Assembly: GCA_024276195.1 (NCBI GenBank)
Contig: JAJRXR010000075.1
Coordinates: forward strand, 1-64,000
Direction: 5' to 3'
From: Planctomycetota bacterium
GTDB lineage: Bacteria; Planctomycetota; Phycisphaerae; Phycisphaerales; UBA1924
DNA: 64,000 nucleotides
Translations under genes and position numbers: made by a program
In this document: positions 53,466-61,942 of the stretch, one piece after another
Layout: every line of letters begins with the position of its first letter
Position numbering within the stretch: position 1 is the first letter of the stretch
Notes under the pieces: generated by a model
Database searches by the model: none
The model's input: the letters and a program-made list of their open reading frames with translations, nothing else
What the model was told of the DNA's origin: nothing

Positions 53466-54824
53466 ATGCGTGAAGGCGTCGTCATCACGGGGATCGGGAC
53501 GGTGTGCGGGCTGGGCATCGGGGCGGATGCGCTGTGGGACGGGCTGTGCGCACCGCGGTCGGCGATCGGACCGATCACGCGGTTCGACGCCTCGGGGCTG
53601 CGCAGCCGCCTGGCGAGCGAGGCGCCCGAGTTCTCGGTGCGTGACAGCGTGCCCAAGAGCTACCGCAAGGCGACGAAGGTGATGTGCCGGGACACGGAGC
53701 TGGCGGTCGTCGCGGCTCGGCTCGCGGCGCTCGACGCGGGGGTGCGCACGCGCGGGAGCGACGAGGCGGACGAGGGGTTCGAGATCAGCGGCGAGCGTCT
53801 GGGGTGTCACATCGGAGCCGGGCTGATCGCGGCGGAGACGGGCGAGCTTGGTCGCGCCCAGGCGACGGGGCTGGATGAGGACGGGGAGTTCTCGATCCGG
53901 GCGTGGGGGTCGGTGGGGGATGAGGCGCGGGGGGCGATGGAGAACCTGACGCCCTTGTGGCTGCTGAAGTACCTGCCGAACATGCCGGCGTGCCATGTGA
54001 CGATCGTGCACGGGGCCGAGGGACCGAGCAACACGATTACCTGCTTCGAGACGAGCGCGCTGCTGTGCCTGGGCGAGTCGTCGCGGGTGATCGAGCGCGG
54101 GGGTGCGGACGTGTGCTTCTCGGGGGGGACGGAGAGCAAGCTGAACCTGGTCGGGATGGTGCGGCTGGAGCACGCCGGGCGGTTGGCGACGACGCCGGTG
54201 GATCAGGCGGACCGGGCGGGCTCGGAGGTGGTTCGCCCGTACGACCCGCAGAGCGCGGGCGGGGTTGCGGGCGAGGGGGCGGGGATCCTGATGCTCGAGG
54301 GGATGGGGCACGCGCGGGGGCGCGGGGCGCGGGTGTACGCACAGGTCGCCGGGTTTGGCGCGGCGCAGACGCGCACGGCGGTTGACGCGATCTACGGCGA
54401 GCCGGTCGAACGCGACGAGGGGCTGAGCGACGCGATACTGAGCGCGCTGCGCGACGCGGGGATCACGGCGGAGCAGGTCGACGCGATCGTGCCCGGGGCG
54501 CAGGGAGCGGCGGCGCTCGACCGGGCGGAGGCGGGGGCGCTGTCGGGCGTGTTTGGTGAGCGCCTGCGCGAGATCCCGCTGGTGACGATCAGCCCGAACG
54601 TGGGTTCGTGCGTCGCCGGGCAGGGGGGGCTGCAGACGGCGGTCGCGGCGATGTGCCTGCACAGACAGATGCTGCCCGGGCGGATCCACGCGGGGAGGCC
54701 TGCGGATGGGCTCGACGCGGGCGCGGCGGATACGCGCGACGCGCGGTTGACGTATGTGCTGGTGTGCGCCAGCGGGCTCGGCGGACAGAACGCGGCGATC
54801 GTCCTGCGTCGGGACGAGGGCTGA
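53466..54824 (+). CDS. Ketoacyl-synthase-fold protein lacking the catalytic triad
   Basis: A 452-residue thiolase-fold protein. REGVVITGIGTVCGLGIGAD and RFDASGLRSRL are typical KS N-terminal features, and the fold continues to the end (LVCASGLGGQNAAIVLRRDE). The active-site Cys region reads EGPSNTITCFETSALL instead of NTACATG-type, with the catalytic position apparently Phe. The usual HGTGT His is absent (AIVPGAQGAAAL), and the GH of KSMLGH is replaced by NVGSCVAGQGG. It therefore resembles a chain-length factor (KS-beta). The intact KS gene lies 600 bp downstream, after a GxxExxR-like gene. ATG 53466 is preferred to TTG 53457. Confidence 0.8.
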   Translation: MREGVVITGIGTVCGLGIGADALWDGLCAPRSAIGPITRFDASGLRSRLASEAPEFSVRDSVPKSYRKATKVMCRDTELAVVAARLAALDAGVRTRGSDEADEGFEISGERLGCHIGAGLIAAETGELGRAQATGLDEDGEFSIRAWGSVGDEARGAMENLTPLWLLKYLPNMPACHVTIVHGAEGPSNTITCFETSALLCLGESSRVIERGGADVCFSGGTESKLNLVGMVRLEHAGRLATTPVDQADRAGSEVVRPYDPQSAGGVAGEGAGILMLEGMGHARGRGARVYAQVAGFGAAQTRTAVDAIYGEPVERDEGLSDAILSALRDAGITAEQVDAIVPGAQGAAALDRAEAGALSGVFGERLREIPLVTISPNVGSCVAGQGGLQTAVAAMCLHRQMLPGRIHAGRPADGLDAGAADTRDARLTYVLVCASGLGGQNAAIVLRRDEG

Positions 54825-54833
54825 TGGGACGAT

Positions 54834-54860
54834 GCGAACAGTGCGAACAGTGCGAACGAT
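54834..54860. repeat. Three tandem 9-base units
   Basis: GCGAACAGT, GCGAACAGT, GCGAACGAT directly after the KS-like stop. Short and of unknown significance. Confidence 0.6.
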
Positions 54861-54901
54861 GAGATCGGATTCTTTCTTACCCTTCACGATGGAGACTCAA
54901 C

Positions 54902-55411
54902 ATGTCTGACTACGGACGGAACGATCGGGGCGCCAGGCGGGGGACCCCGCTGTCGGATCTGGACCCGGCGCTGACGGATATCTCGCGGCGCGTCATCGGG
55001 TGCGCCATCGAGGTCCACAAAGAGCTCGGCCCCGGCTACCCGCGCGATCTGTACGTCTCGGCGCTGTCCAAGGCGTTGACCAAAGACGGCGTGAACTTCG
55101 CAGCGGACGCGCCGCTGGATGTTTCGTGCTGTGACGAGGTGATCGGGACGGTGACGGCGGACATGTACATCAACGAGCGGTTCCTGGTGGCGTTGTACGC
55201 CGAGCACATGGAGATCGGCTCGCAGGAGCGGTCCGAGCTGCGGGCGCGCCTCCGGGCGGCGGACCAGGAGCTGGGGCTGATTATCAACTTTGGCGAGCGC
55301 CGCCTCAAGGACGGGCTTGTCCGTGTGCTCAACCCGGACAAGCTCAACCGGCTCCGTGAGGACGAGGAGTATGAGGACGACGACGAGGGCGAGTACGAGG
55401 ATGATGATTGA
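54902..55411 (+). CDS. GxxExxR-like protein with acidic tail
   Basis: A 169-residue protein of the GxxExxR family. The motif region is VIGCAIEVHKELGPGYPRDL, a degenerate form of GPGLLESVYEEAL in which the Glu is not conserved. IGTVTADMYINERFLVALYA and LGLIINFGERRLKDGLVRVL are the remaining conserved blocks, and the C-terminus is very acidic (DEEYEDDDEGEYEDDD). The family fold is a small nuclease-like domain of unknown function. It sits between the two ketoacyl synthase genes and is probably in the same operon, 77 bp after and 18 bp before them. Confidence 0.78.
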   Translation: MSDYGRNDRGARRGTPLSDLDPALTDISRRVIGCAIEVHKELGPGYPRDLYVSALSKALTKDGVNFAADAPLDVSCCDEVIGTVTADMYINERFLVALYAEHMEIGSQERSELRARLRAADQELGLIINFGERRLKDGLVRVLNPDKLNRLREDEEYEDDDEGEYEDDD

Positions 55412-55429
55412 GCCTCGGAGCGTTGACGA

Positions 55430-56779
55430 ATGAGTGAGCGACGGGTTGTTCTGATGGGCATGGGCCTGGTGACGCCGCTCGGCGAGGATGTCGAGGCGGT
55501 GTGGTCCGGACTGGTCGCGGGCACGAGCGCGATCGGGCCGGTGACGCGGTTCGACGCGGGGACGTTCGCGACGAACTTCGCGGCGGAGGTGCGCGGGTTT
55601 AGCCTGCGCGATTCGATCGGGGGCGAGGCGAGTACGCACGAGGGCGCCGGGCAGAGCACGCACTTTGCGCTGGCCGCGTGCGCCCGGGCGTGGGCGCAGG
55701 CGGGGCTGGGCGCGGGCGCGGGGTCGGCGCCGGAGGGCGTGGACCCGCGCCGGATCGGGATCTATCTCGGCGCGGGCGAGGGGCCGCCGGACTTTGAGAG
55801 CTTCAGCGCCGCCAACATCGCGGGCTGGAACGCGGACACACGCACTGTGGACGGGGGCGCCTGGGCGAAGGTCGCGTACGAGCGGCTGAGCAAGATGCGC
55901 GAGTTGGAGCAGGAGCCGAACATGACGGTGGGGCGCCTGGCGAGGGCGTTTGGCGCCCGCGGGCCGGCGTTCAACTGCATGACGGCGTGCGCCGCGAGCA
56001 CGCAAGCCGTGGGCGAGGCGAGCGAGATGATCCGGCGCGGGGACGCGGACGTCATGATCGCCGGCGGGGCGCACTCGATGATCCACCCGCTGGGGATGAC
56101 GGGGTTTATCCGTCTGACGGCGATGTCCACCCGGCGCGATGACCCGGCGACCGCGTCGCGCCCGTTCGACGCGACGCGCGATGGGTTTGTCATGGGCGAG
56201 GGCGCGGGGATTGTTGTCATTGAAGAGCTTGGGCACGCGCTGGGGCGCGGGGCGACGCCGCTGGCGGAGATCGCGGGCTATGGCTCGTCGGCGGATGCGT
56301 TCCGGATTACCGATATCCAGCCCGAGGGGCGCGGCGCGACCAGCGCCATGCGCCAAGCGTGCGCCCAGGCGGGCATCGACCCGACGAAGGCGGACGACAA
56401 GGGGCGGGCGCCGGTGCAGTATGTCAACGCGCACGGCACGGGCACGCAAGAGAACGACAAGATCGAGACGACGGCGGTGCGAAACGCCTTTGGGCCGATG
56501 GCGGACAAGCTGCTGTTCGGGTCGGTCAAGAGCATGCTCGGGCACCTGATCCAGGCGGCGGGGGCGGTTGAGCTGATTACCTGTGTCAAGGCGATCGAGA
56601 CGGGGATCGTCCCGCCGACGATGAACCTGAAAAACCCGGACCCGAGGTGCGACCTGGACCACATCGCGGGCGAGGCGAGGGATCTGAACCCGAGCGGCGG
56701 GGTGGATGTCTGCCTGTCCAACTCGTTCGGGTTCGGCGGGCAGAACAACACGGTGTGCGTGCGGCGGTACGAGGAGTGA
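55430..56779 (+). CDS. fabF: Beta-ketoacyl-ACP synthase II (FabF-type)
   Basis: A 449-residue condensing enzyme. The catalytic Cys is in FNCMTACAASTQAVGEASEM, the first His in VQYVNAHGTGTQENDKIETT, and Lys/His in FGSVKSMLGHLIQAAG, all intact. SERRVVLMGMGLVTPLGEDV is the N-terminus and LSNSFGFGGQNNTVCVRRYE the C-terminus. It elongates acyl-ACP with malonyl-ACP. It is 18 bp downstream of the GxxExxR-like gene and forms a pair with the catalytically degenerate KS. An acyl carrier protein gene is not visible nearby. Confidence 0.92.
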   Translation: MSERRVVLMGMGLVTPLGEDVEAVWSGLVAGTSAIGPVTRFDAGTFATNFAAEVRGFSLRDSIGGEASTHEGAGQSTHFALAACARAWAQAGLGAGAGSAPEGVDPRRIGIYLGAGEGPPDFESFSAANIAGWNADTRTVDGGAWAKVAYERLSKMRELEQEPNMTVGRLARAFGARGPAFNCMTACAASTQAVGEASEMIRRGDADVMIAGGAHSMIHPLGMTGFIRLTAMSTRRDDPATASRPFDATRDGFVMGEGAGIVVIEELGHALGRGATPLAEIAGYGSSADAFRITDIQPEGRGATSAMRQACAQAGIDPTKADDKGRAPVQYVNAHGTGTQENDKIETTAVRNAFGPMADKLLFGSVKSMLGHLIQAAGAVELITCVKAIETGIVPPTMNLKNPDPRCDLDHIAGEARDLNPSGGVDVCLSNSFGFGGQNNTVCVRRYEE

Positions 56780-56785
56780 CGGTGG

Positions 56786-56858
56786 CACGGCTGACCGCGC
56801 AGCGGCAGCCGTGCTTTCTTGGTGCTCGCCGCACGGCTGCCCTTACGGGTCAGCCGTG
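56786..56858. repeat. Nested palindrome after fabF
   Basis: Outer arms CACGGCTGACC (56786-56796) and GGTCAGCCGTG (56848-56858). Inner arms GGCAGCCGTGC (56804-56814) and GCACGGCTGCC (56831-56841). All perfect. It begins 7 bp after the fabF stop; terminator and REP roles are both possible. Confidence 0.85.
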
Positions 56859-56936
56859 GCGCCGGCCATGCGTTCTCCGCGTATGTCTTTCATTGAGCCT
56901 GCCTTGCTCGCCCGATGAAGCTCCCGGAGGCTCCCC

Positions 56937-57584
56937 ATGAAGACCCTGGCCCTGTCCAAGATGGTTTCGGCGTCGGCGGTGCTGGTCGCCTCGGGCGTGG
57001 CGCTGCTGTTCGGGTACCAGCTTGTCCGCGGCGGCATCGTCGAGGACGTGTACAGGGACCGCCTGCGCGAGGTCTCGGGCGAGTATCGAGCGTTGCGAGC
57101 GCAGTACAACGAGGCCGTGCGCCGGACGGCGGTGACTGAGCTGCTTGTTGAGGATGGGCGGTTATCGGTCCGGGTGCGATCGGCGGCCGGGGTCGAGCGG
57201 GTGATCGAGACGCCGTACGACCCGTCGGGCGAGATCTATGTTGATTACGTCGTGCTCGACGGGCGGGTCTGGATGCGCCGCGTGTTCGACGCACAGACGG
57301 CGCCGAGCCGGGGCGTGCTTATCGACCCGGCGCTGAGCACGATCGACTGGGACGACGAGAGCGCCCGCTTCGGCAAGACGGTCTACCGCTCGCTGGGCGA
57401 GGGGCGATGGGTGATTACGGTCTCGGGCGACGGGTCGCTGGGGATCGGGCCTGGGGGCGAGGCGGCGGCGGAGCTGGGCTCGGCGCCGGAGATCGGGGAG
57501 TTTGAGGAGATGGAGAAGGATCTCGACGAGGATGTCTCGGGGATCGGGCTCGGCGAGGTGCTGCGCCGACTTGTTGGGGGGTGA
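56937..57584 (+). CDS. Membrane-anchored coiled-coil protein, unknown
   Basis: A 215-residue protein with an N-terminal anchor (MVSASAVLVASGVALLFGYQ), a helical segment EDVYRDRLREVSGEYRALRA likely to form a coiled coil, and a beta-rich C-terminal part (IYVDYVVLDGRVWMRRVFDA). GGAGG precedes ATG 56937. It ends in an acidic tail followed by a repeat region before glyS. No family recognised. Confidence 0.7.
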   Translation: MKTLALSKMVSASAVLVASGVALLFGYQLVRGGIVEDVYRDRLREVSGEYRALRAQYNEAVRRTAVTELLVEDGRLSVRVRSAAGVERVIETPYDPSGEIYVDYVVLDGRVWMRRVFDAQTAPSRGVLIDPALSTIDWDDESARFGKTVYRSLGEGRWVITVSGDGSLGIGPGGEAAAELGSAPEIGEFEEMEKDLDEDVSGIGLGEVLRRLVGG

Positions 57585-57588
57585 GGTC

Positions 57589-57696
57589 GCGAATGGCGAA
57601 GTGGCGAAGTGGCGAAGTGGGGTATTGAGTCGTCCCCGACCTGCCAATCTCGCCATCTCACCACTCGCCATCTCGCCACTCGCCACTCGCCACTCG
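57589..57696. repeat. Inverted/tandem repeat region upstream of glyS
   Basis: GAAGTGGC-type 8-base units (57589-57620) are followed by CATCTCGCC and CACTCGC units (57649-57696), partly complementary to the first block. This looks like a palindromic repeat with internal tandem amplification. Similar units lie upstream of hisS. Confidence 0.75.
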
Positions 57697-57747
57697 TCCC
57701 TATCATCGCCCCACTCCCGCACGCCACCGGGGGGCAAGGAGCGATTG

Positions 57748-59514
57748 ATGGGCGAGCAGACGACGACAACAAAGTCCATGGACGACATTATGGCGCTGTG
57801 CAAGCGGCGCGGGTTTGTCTATCAGGCCTCTGAGATCTACGGCGGGGTGAATGGCTTCTGGGACTACGGGCCGCTGGGGGCGCAGCTCAAGAAGAACCTG
57901 CGCGACGCGTGGTGGCAGGATGTTGTCATGCTCGGGTGCTGCGGCAAGGCGGGGCCGGACGGCAAGCCCGTGCGGATCGTGCCGGTGGACACGTGCATTA
58001 TTCAGAACCCGAAGGTGTGGGAGGCGAGCGGGCATGTTGGAGGGTTCAATGATCCGATGGTGATCGACCAGTCAACGCCGGATGGCAAGCGATTCCGAGC
58101 GGACCATCTATACGGAATGTACCTCACCTGGTCGATCGATGAATCTCCTGACGAGATGCTTGAAGTACTTGAGGGTTACGCCAACGACACGACGCGCGAC
58201 TTTCCGCATGGACCCAATCTCACCTGTGTGGCAAGCGGGCCAGAGGAAGCGCTTGGAGTTTTTCGCTCAGTCGAGAAAAAGATTCGTGCCGAGATTCGTG
58301 TCTATGAGGGCTCTCACCGATACCCGGTCTTCGAGTACATCTCGAAGCGTGGAGATCATGACAAGCCCATTTTTGGCGCTGTCTTCCCAGTTCCACAGTG
58401 GATCCTCAAGCGACATTCAGCGTGTGTACCGAGTCCGTTTAACGCGCCTTCCCCGGAGTTGTTTGCGCAAATCCCTCCTCAAGGTAAGGTCTCGGAACTC
58501 ATGGCGCCCCGCGCCTTCAACCTCATGTTCAAGACGTACATCGGCGCCACGGCGACCGAGGACGACATCGCGTACCTCCGCCCCGAGACGGCTCAGGGCA
58601 TCTTCATCAACTTCAAGAATGTCGTGGACACCACGCGGGTCTCGCTGCCGTTCGGGATCGCCCAGACGGGCAAGGCGTTTCGCAATGAGGTGACGCCGCG
58701 GAACTTCACGTTTCGCAGCCGTGAGTTCGAGCAGATGGAGATCGAGTTTTTCTGCCACCCGGACGAGGCGAAGGCGTGGTACACGTTCTGGCGCGACTGG
58801 CGGATGCAGTGGTGGCAGGACCTGGGGCTCGGGGGAGAGAACCTGATTTTGCGAGAGCACGACACGGACGAGCTGGCGCACTATGCGAAGGAGGGCGCGG
58901 GGACGAGCGATATTGAATATCGCTTCCCGTTCACGGCGCCCGGGTACGGCGAGCTCGAGGGAATCGCCGACCGGACGAACTTCGACCTCAAGCAGCACCA
59001 GGAGCATTCCAAGAAGAAGATGGAGTATCACGACACGACGCGGGGCGAGTTGTTGCCCAACGGGCAGCCCAAGGGCGAGTGGTACTTGCCGCATGTGATT
59101 GAGCCGAGCGCGGGGCTGGACCGGGGGGTGCTGGCGTTGTTGTGCGAGGCGTACACGCCGGACCCGGACAGGCCGAGCAAGGTGTACATGAAGTTCCACC
59201 CGCGGATCGCGCCGATCAAGGCGGCGGTCTTCCCGCTGGTCAAGAAGGACGGCATGCCCGAGAAGGCCCGCGAGATCCACGCGGCGTTGGTCACCCGCTT
59301 CGGACGCTTTGGAGCGATTGAGTTCGACGAGAAGCAGTCGATCGGCAAGCGGTACGCCCGGATGGACGAGGCGGGGGCGCCGTTCTGCTTTACGGTCGAT
59401 GGGCAGACGCTCGAGGACGGGACCGTGACGGTCCGCGACCGGGACACGCTCGAGCAGACGCGGATACCGGAGGCGCAGGTCCCGGATTTCCTGGGTGAGC
59501 GGCTGGGGCTCTAG
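57748..59514 (+). CDS. glyS: Glycyl-tRNA synthetase with AT-richer insertion
   Basis: A 588-residue eukaryote/archaeal-like single-subunit class II GlyRS. KRRGFVYQASEIYGGVNGFW and DYGPLGAQLKKNLRDAWW are the N-terminal signature. AFNLMFKTYIGATATEDDIA and YLRPETAQGIFINFKNV are motif 2 neighbours, and AGLDRGVLALLCEAYTPD is motif 3. The usual zinc module around RFRADHL has no cysteines (MVIDQSTPDGKRFRADHLYG), and about 120 residues of unusual sequence follow (WSIDESPDEMLEVLEGYAND onward). Bases 58081-58500 have 227 G+C of 420 by hand count, below the flanks. AAGGAGCG precedes ATG 57748. Confidence 0.93.
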   Translation: MGEQTTTTKSMDDIMALCKRRGFVYQASEIYGGVNGFWDYGPLGAQLKKNLRDAWWQDVVMLGCCGKAGPDGKPVRIVPVDTCIIQNPKVWEASGHVGGFNDPMVIDQSTPDGKRFRADHLYGMYLTWSIDESPDEMLEVLEGYANDTTRDFPHGPNLTCVASGPEEALGVFRSVEKKIRAEIRVYEGSHRYPVFEYISKRGDHDKPIFGAVFPVPQWILKRHSACVPSPFNAPSPELFAQIPPQGKVSELMAPRAFNLMFKTYIGATATEDDIAYLRPETAQGIFINFKNVVDTTRVSLPFGIAQTGKAFRNEVTPRNFTFRSREFEQMEIEFFCHPDEAKAWYTFWRDWRMQWWQDLGLGGENLILREHDTDELAHYAKEGAGTSDIEYRFPFTAPGYGELEGIADRTNFDLKQHQEHSKKKMEYHDTTRGELLPNGQPKGEWYLPHVIEPSAGLDRGVLALLCEAYTPDPDRPSKVYMKFHPRIAPIKAAVFPLVKKDGMPEKAREIHAALVTRFGRFGAIEFDEKQSIGKRYARMDEAGAPFCFTVDGQTLEDGTVTVRDRDTLEQTRIPEAQVPDFLGERLGL

Positions 59515-59732
59515 CGGAGGCCGAGCCGCGTGAATCGGTGGGAAAGCTGAAACGCGGGGCGCGGCGCCCCGGTAGAGCAGGCGGGCGCCCGAGAAACGTG
59601 GGCGCCGCATGTCCCAAAGAAATCATTCCGCTGGTGTGAACCGGCGCGGCGGGTCGGAGACTGGCGCCTCGGGTTGGGGCGGGTTCGAGAGCCCGGTTCT
59701 GGGGCGGATCCTGAGCGGTGGGGAGCGAAAGC
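59515..59732. other. Intergenic region, no gene seen
   Basis: 218 bp between glyS and the efflux adaptor gene. It contains GC-rich hairpins such as GCGGGGCGCGGCGCCCCG near 59556, but no tRNA cloverleaf and no convincing ORF. It should hold the promoter of the efflux operon. Confidence 0.5.
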
Positions 59733-61115
59733 GTGTGGAAGTGGCTGCTGGGGATCGTGATTGTGTTCGCAGTGGTGCTCGGCGGCGGGGCCTTGGTGGT
59801 GATCAAATCGCCGCTGGGTGAGCGGCTGCTCGGGTCGATGAACCAGCAGGGCGGGGGGACGGAGGTTCGCCTGGAGGGCGCCGAGCTTGGGGATCTGGTG
59901 CGGACGGTCAGCGCTCCGGGCTCGATCGAGCCCAAGACCTTGATCAATATTTCGAGCCAGGTCTCGGCGAAGATCACGGCTCTGCCATTCCGCGAGGGCG
60001 ACAAGGTCGAGGCGGACGACGTGGTGGTGCGTCTGGACCCGGTGAATCTTGTGGCGCGCCTGGACGCGGTCAAGGCGGCGCTCAAGAGCGAGCGGGCGAG
60101 GCTGACGGGGGCCGAGGCGGGGCTGATCAACGCGAGGCTGAACTTCGAGCGTCTGCGTCAGTTGTTCGAGACGGGCGATGTTCCCAAGGCGGACCTCGAC
60201 GGGGCCGAGGCGGGGTTCCTCAGCGCCATGAGCAACAAGCAGGTGATCGAGGCCACGATCGAGCAGGCCCAGGCCACGATCGAGCAGGCGCAGAAGGATC
60301 TGGACAACACGGTCATCAAGAGCCCGATCGACGGGGTGATCACGGTGCTCAACGCGGAGGTGGGCGAGACGGCGGTTGTGGGCACGACCAACACGCCCGG
60401 CTCGGTCATCATGGAGATCGCGGACCTGTCGGAGATGCTCGTCAAGGCGCAGGTCGATGAGACGAACATCGCGCCCGTCCACGCGGGGCAGGGCGCGACG
60501 GTCTACGTCAACGCGTACGACGACCGGACCTTCACGGGCAAGGTCCAAAAAGTCGGTCTCAAGCGACAGGTCGCGGCGGACGGGACGGGCGTGTTCAACA
60601 CCGAGATCCTGCTCGGGCTCGAGGAGGGCGAGCGCCTCTACTCGGGCCTGACGGCCAGCGTGGACATCGAGGTCGAGAACTTCTACGACGTGATCCGCGT
60701 GCCCAGCCAGGCCGTGCTCGACCGGCGCGTCGAGGATCTGCCCGATGAGGTTGTCAAGGGGTGCGAGCATGTGGACACGACCAAGACGTTTGCGCGGGTG
60801 GTGTACCGCCTGGTCGATGGCAAGGCGGTCGCGACGCCCGTGAGCGTCGGGGCGAGCGATCTGACGCACACCATGATTCTGGGCGGGCTGGACGAGGGCG
60901 AGCGGGTGGTGACGGGGCCGTACCGGGTGCTGGTGGATCTCAAGCACGACCAGCGCCTCAAGGACAAGGACGCCGAGGCTGCTGAGGGCGAGGACGCGGA
61001 CGCGTCGGAGCAGGACGAGGCCAGCGCTGAGGAGTCGGGCGGCGACGCATCTGATGAGGCGGAGGATGCGGACGAGCCTGCGGGCGAGGTCGCGGGGGGC
61101 GACGGGGGACCATGA
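59733..61115 (+). CDS. MacA-like periplasmic adaptor of efflux system
   Basis: A 460-residue HlyD/RND-type membrane fusion protein. An N-terminal anchor (LLGIVIVFAVVLGGGALVVI) is followed by a biotinyl-lipoyl-like half (GDLVRTVSAPGSIEPKTLIN), a helical hairpin (NARLNFERLRQLFETGDVPK, KQVIEATIEQAQATIEQAQK), the second lipoyl half (IKSPIDGVITVLNAEVGETA) and a beta-barrel domain. The C-terminal tail is very acidic (DAEAAEGEDADASEQDEA). GGGGAGCG upstream supports GTG 59733; GTG 59718 is possible. It overlaps the ATPase gene by ATGA: a MacA-MacB-TolC-like export operon. Confidence 0.9.
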   Translation: MWKWLLGIVIVFAVVLGGGALVVIKSPLGERLLGSMNQQGGGTEVRLEGAELGDLVRTVSAPGSIEPKTLINISSQVSAKITALPFREGDKVEADDVVVRLDPVNLVARLDAVKAALKSERARLTGAEAGLINARLNFERLRQLFETGDVPKADLDGAEAGFLSAMSNKQVIEATIEQAQATIEQAQKDLDNTVIKSPIDGVITVLNAEVGETAVVGTTNTPGSVIMEIADLSEMLVKAQVDETNIAPVHAGQGATVYVNAYDDRTFTGKVQKVGLKRQVAADGTGVFNTEILLGLEEGERLYSGLTASVDIEVENFYDVIRVPSQAVLDRRVEDLPDEVVKGCEHVDTTKTFARVVYRLVDGKAVATPVSVGASDLTHTMILGGLDEGERVVTGPYRVLVDLKHDQRLKDKDAEAAEGEDADASEQDEASAEESGGDASDEAEDADEPAGEVAGGDGGP

Positions 61116-61942
61116 GCGACGGGCTCGACAGCTCGCTTCCGATGATCGAGATCCGAGGGCTCCACAAGGTGTTCAAGGTGGGCGAGGGGCGTGTGCACGC
61201 GCTGCGCGGGGTGGACCTGCGGATCATGCCCAACGAGTTTGTGGCGATCATGGGCGCGTCGGGCTCGGGCAAGAGCACGCTGATGAACATCCTGGGCGCG
61301 CTCGACAAGCCGACGAAGGGTGTGTACCTGCTGCGGGGCAAGGCGACGCACGCGATGGGGATGTCGCGCCTGGCGAGTGTGCGCAACGAGGAGATCGGGT
61401 TTATCTTTCAGAGCTTCGAGCTGCTGAACCGGGCGTCGGCGCTGAAGAACGTGATGCTGCCGATGCTGTACTCGAACCAGCGGATTTTTAGCGCCCGGCG
61501 GCGCGCCAAGCGGGCGTTGGAGCTTGTCGGGCTGAGCGATCGGATGAGCCACAGGCCCAACCAGCTCTCGGGCGGGCAGCGTCAGCGTGTCGCGATCGCG
61601 CGGGCGCTGGTGAACGACCCGGCGATCTTGCTGGCCGACGAGCCGACGGGCAACCTGGACACGAAGACGACCTCGGAGATCATCGGTCTGTTCCGCAAGC
61701 TGCACGAGAACGGGCAGACGATCATCGTGGTGACGCACGAGGAGGACGTCGCGGGGTACAGCGACCGGATCGTGCGCCTGCGTGACGGCGAGATCGTCTC
61801 GGACCACCCGACGAGCGAGGACCCGATGCACCAGGCGTGGGTGCGCCGGATGAGTGAGGGGATGGGTGGGGTTGCTGGCGCGAGCGAGGCGGAGATCGAC
61901 GAGGGCAGCCCGGAGCCCGAGGCGCAGGAGAGCGCGCGATGA
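61112..61942 (+). CDS. MacB-type ABC transporter ATPase
   Basis: A 276-residue ATPase. It has Walker A MGASGSGKSTLMNILGALDK, Q-loop IGFIFQSFELLNRASALKNV, signature QLSGGQRQRVAIARALVNDP, Walker B ILLADEPTGNLDTKTTSEII and switch His IIVVTHEEDV. This is the MacB/LolD subfamily, paired with FtsX-type permeases. It is coupled by 4-base overlaps to the adaptor before it and the permease after it. Confidence 0.93.
   Translation: MSDGLDSSLPMIEIRGLHKVFKVGEGRVHALRGVDLRIMPNEFVAIMGASGSGKSTLMNILGALDKPTKGVYLLRGKATHAMGMSRLASVRNEEIGFIFQSFELLNRASALKNVMLPMLYSNQRIFSARRRAKRALELVGLSDRMSHRPNQLSGGQRQRVAIARALVNDPAILLADEPTGNLDTKTTSEIIGLFRKLHENGQTIIVVTHEEDVAGYSDRIVRLRDGEIVSDHPTSEDPMHQAWVRRMSEGMGGVAGASEAEIDEGSPEPEAQESAR

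Noticed and set aside
53355..54887. Upstream extension of the membrane protein frame opposite the first KS gene
   Set aside because: Composition is antisense of the KS gene; the real protein starts near 53354.
57589..57696. CRISPR array
   Set aside because: Units are 7-9 bases and contiguous without spacers, so this is tandem repetition.
59600..59720. GGTTCGAGAGCC-like sequence suggesting a tRNA T-arm
   Set aside because: No acceptor stem, D-arm or anticodon arm could be placed around it.
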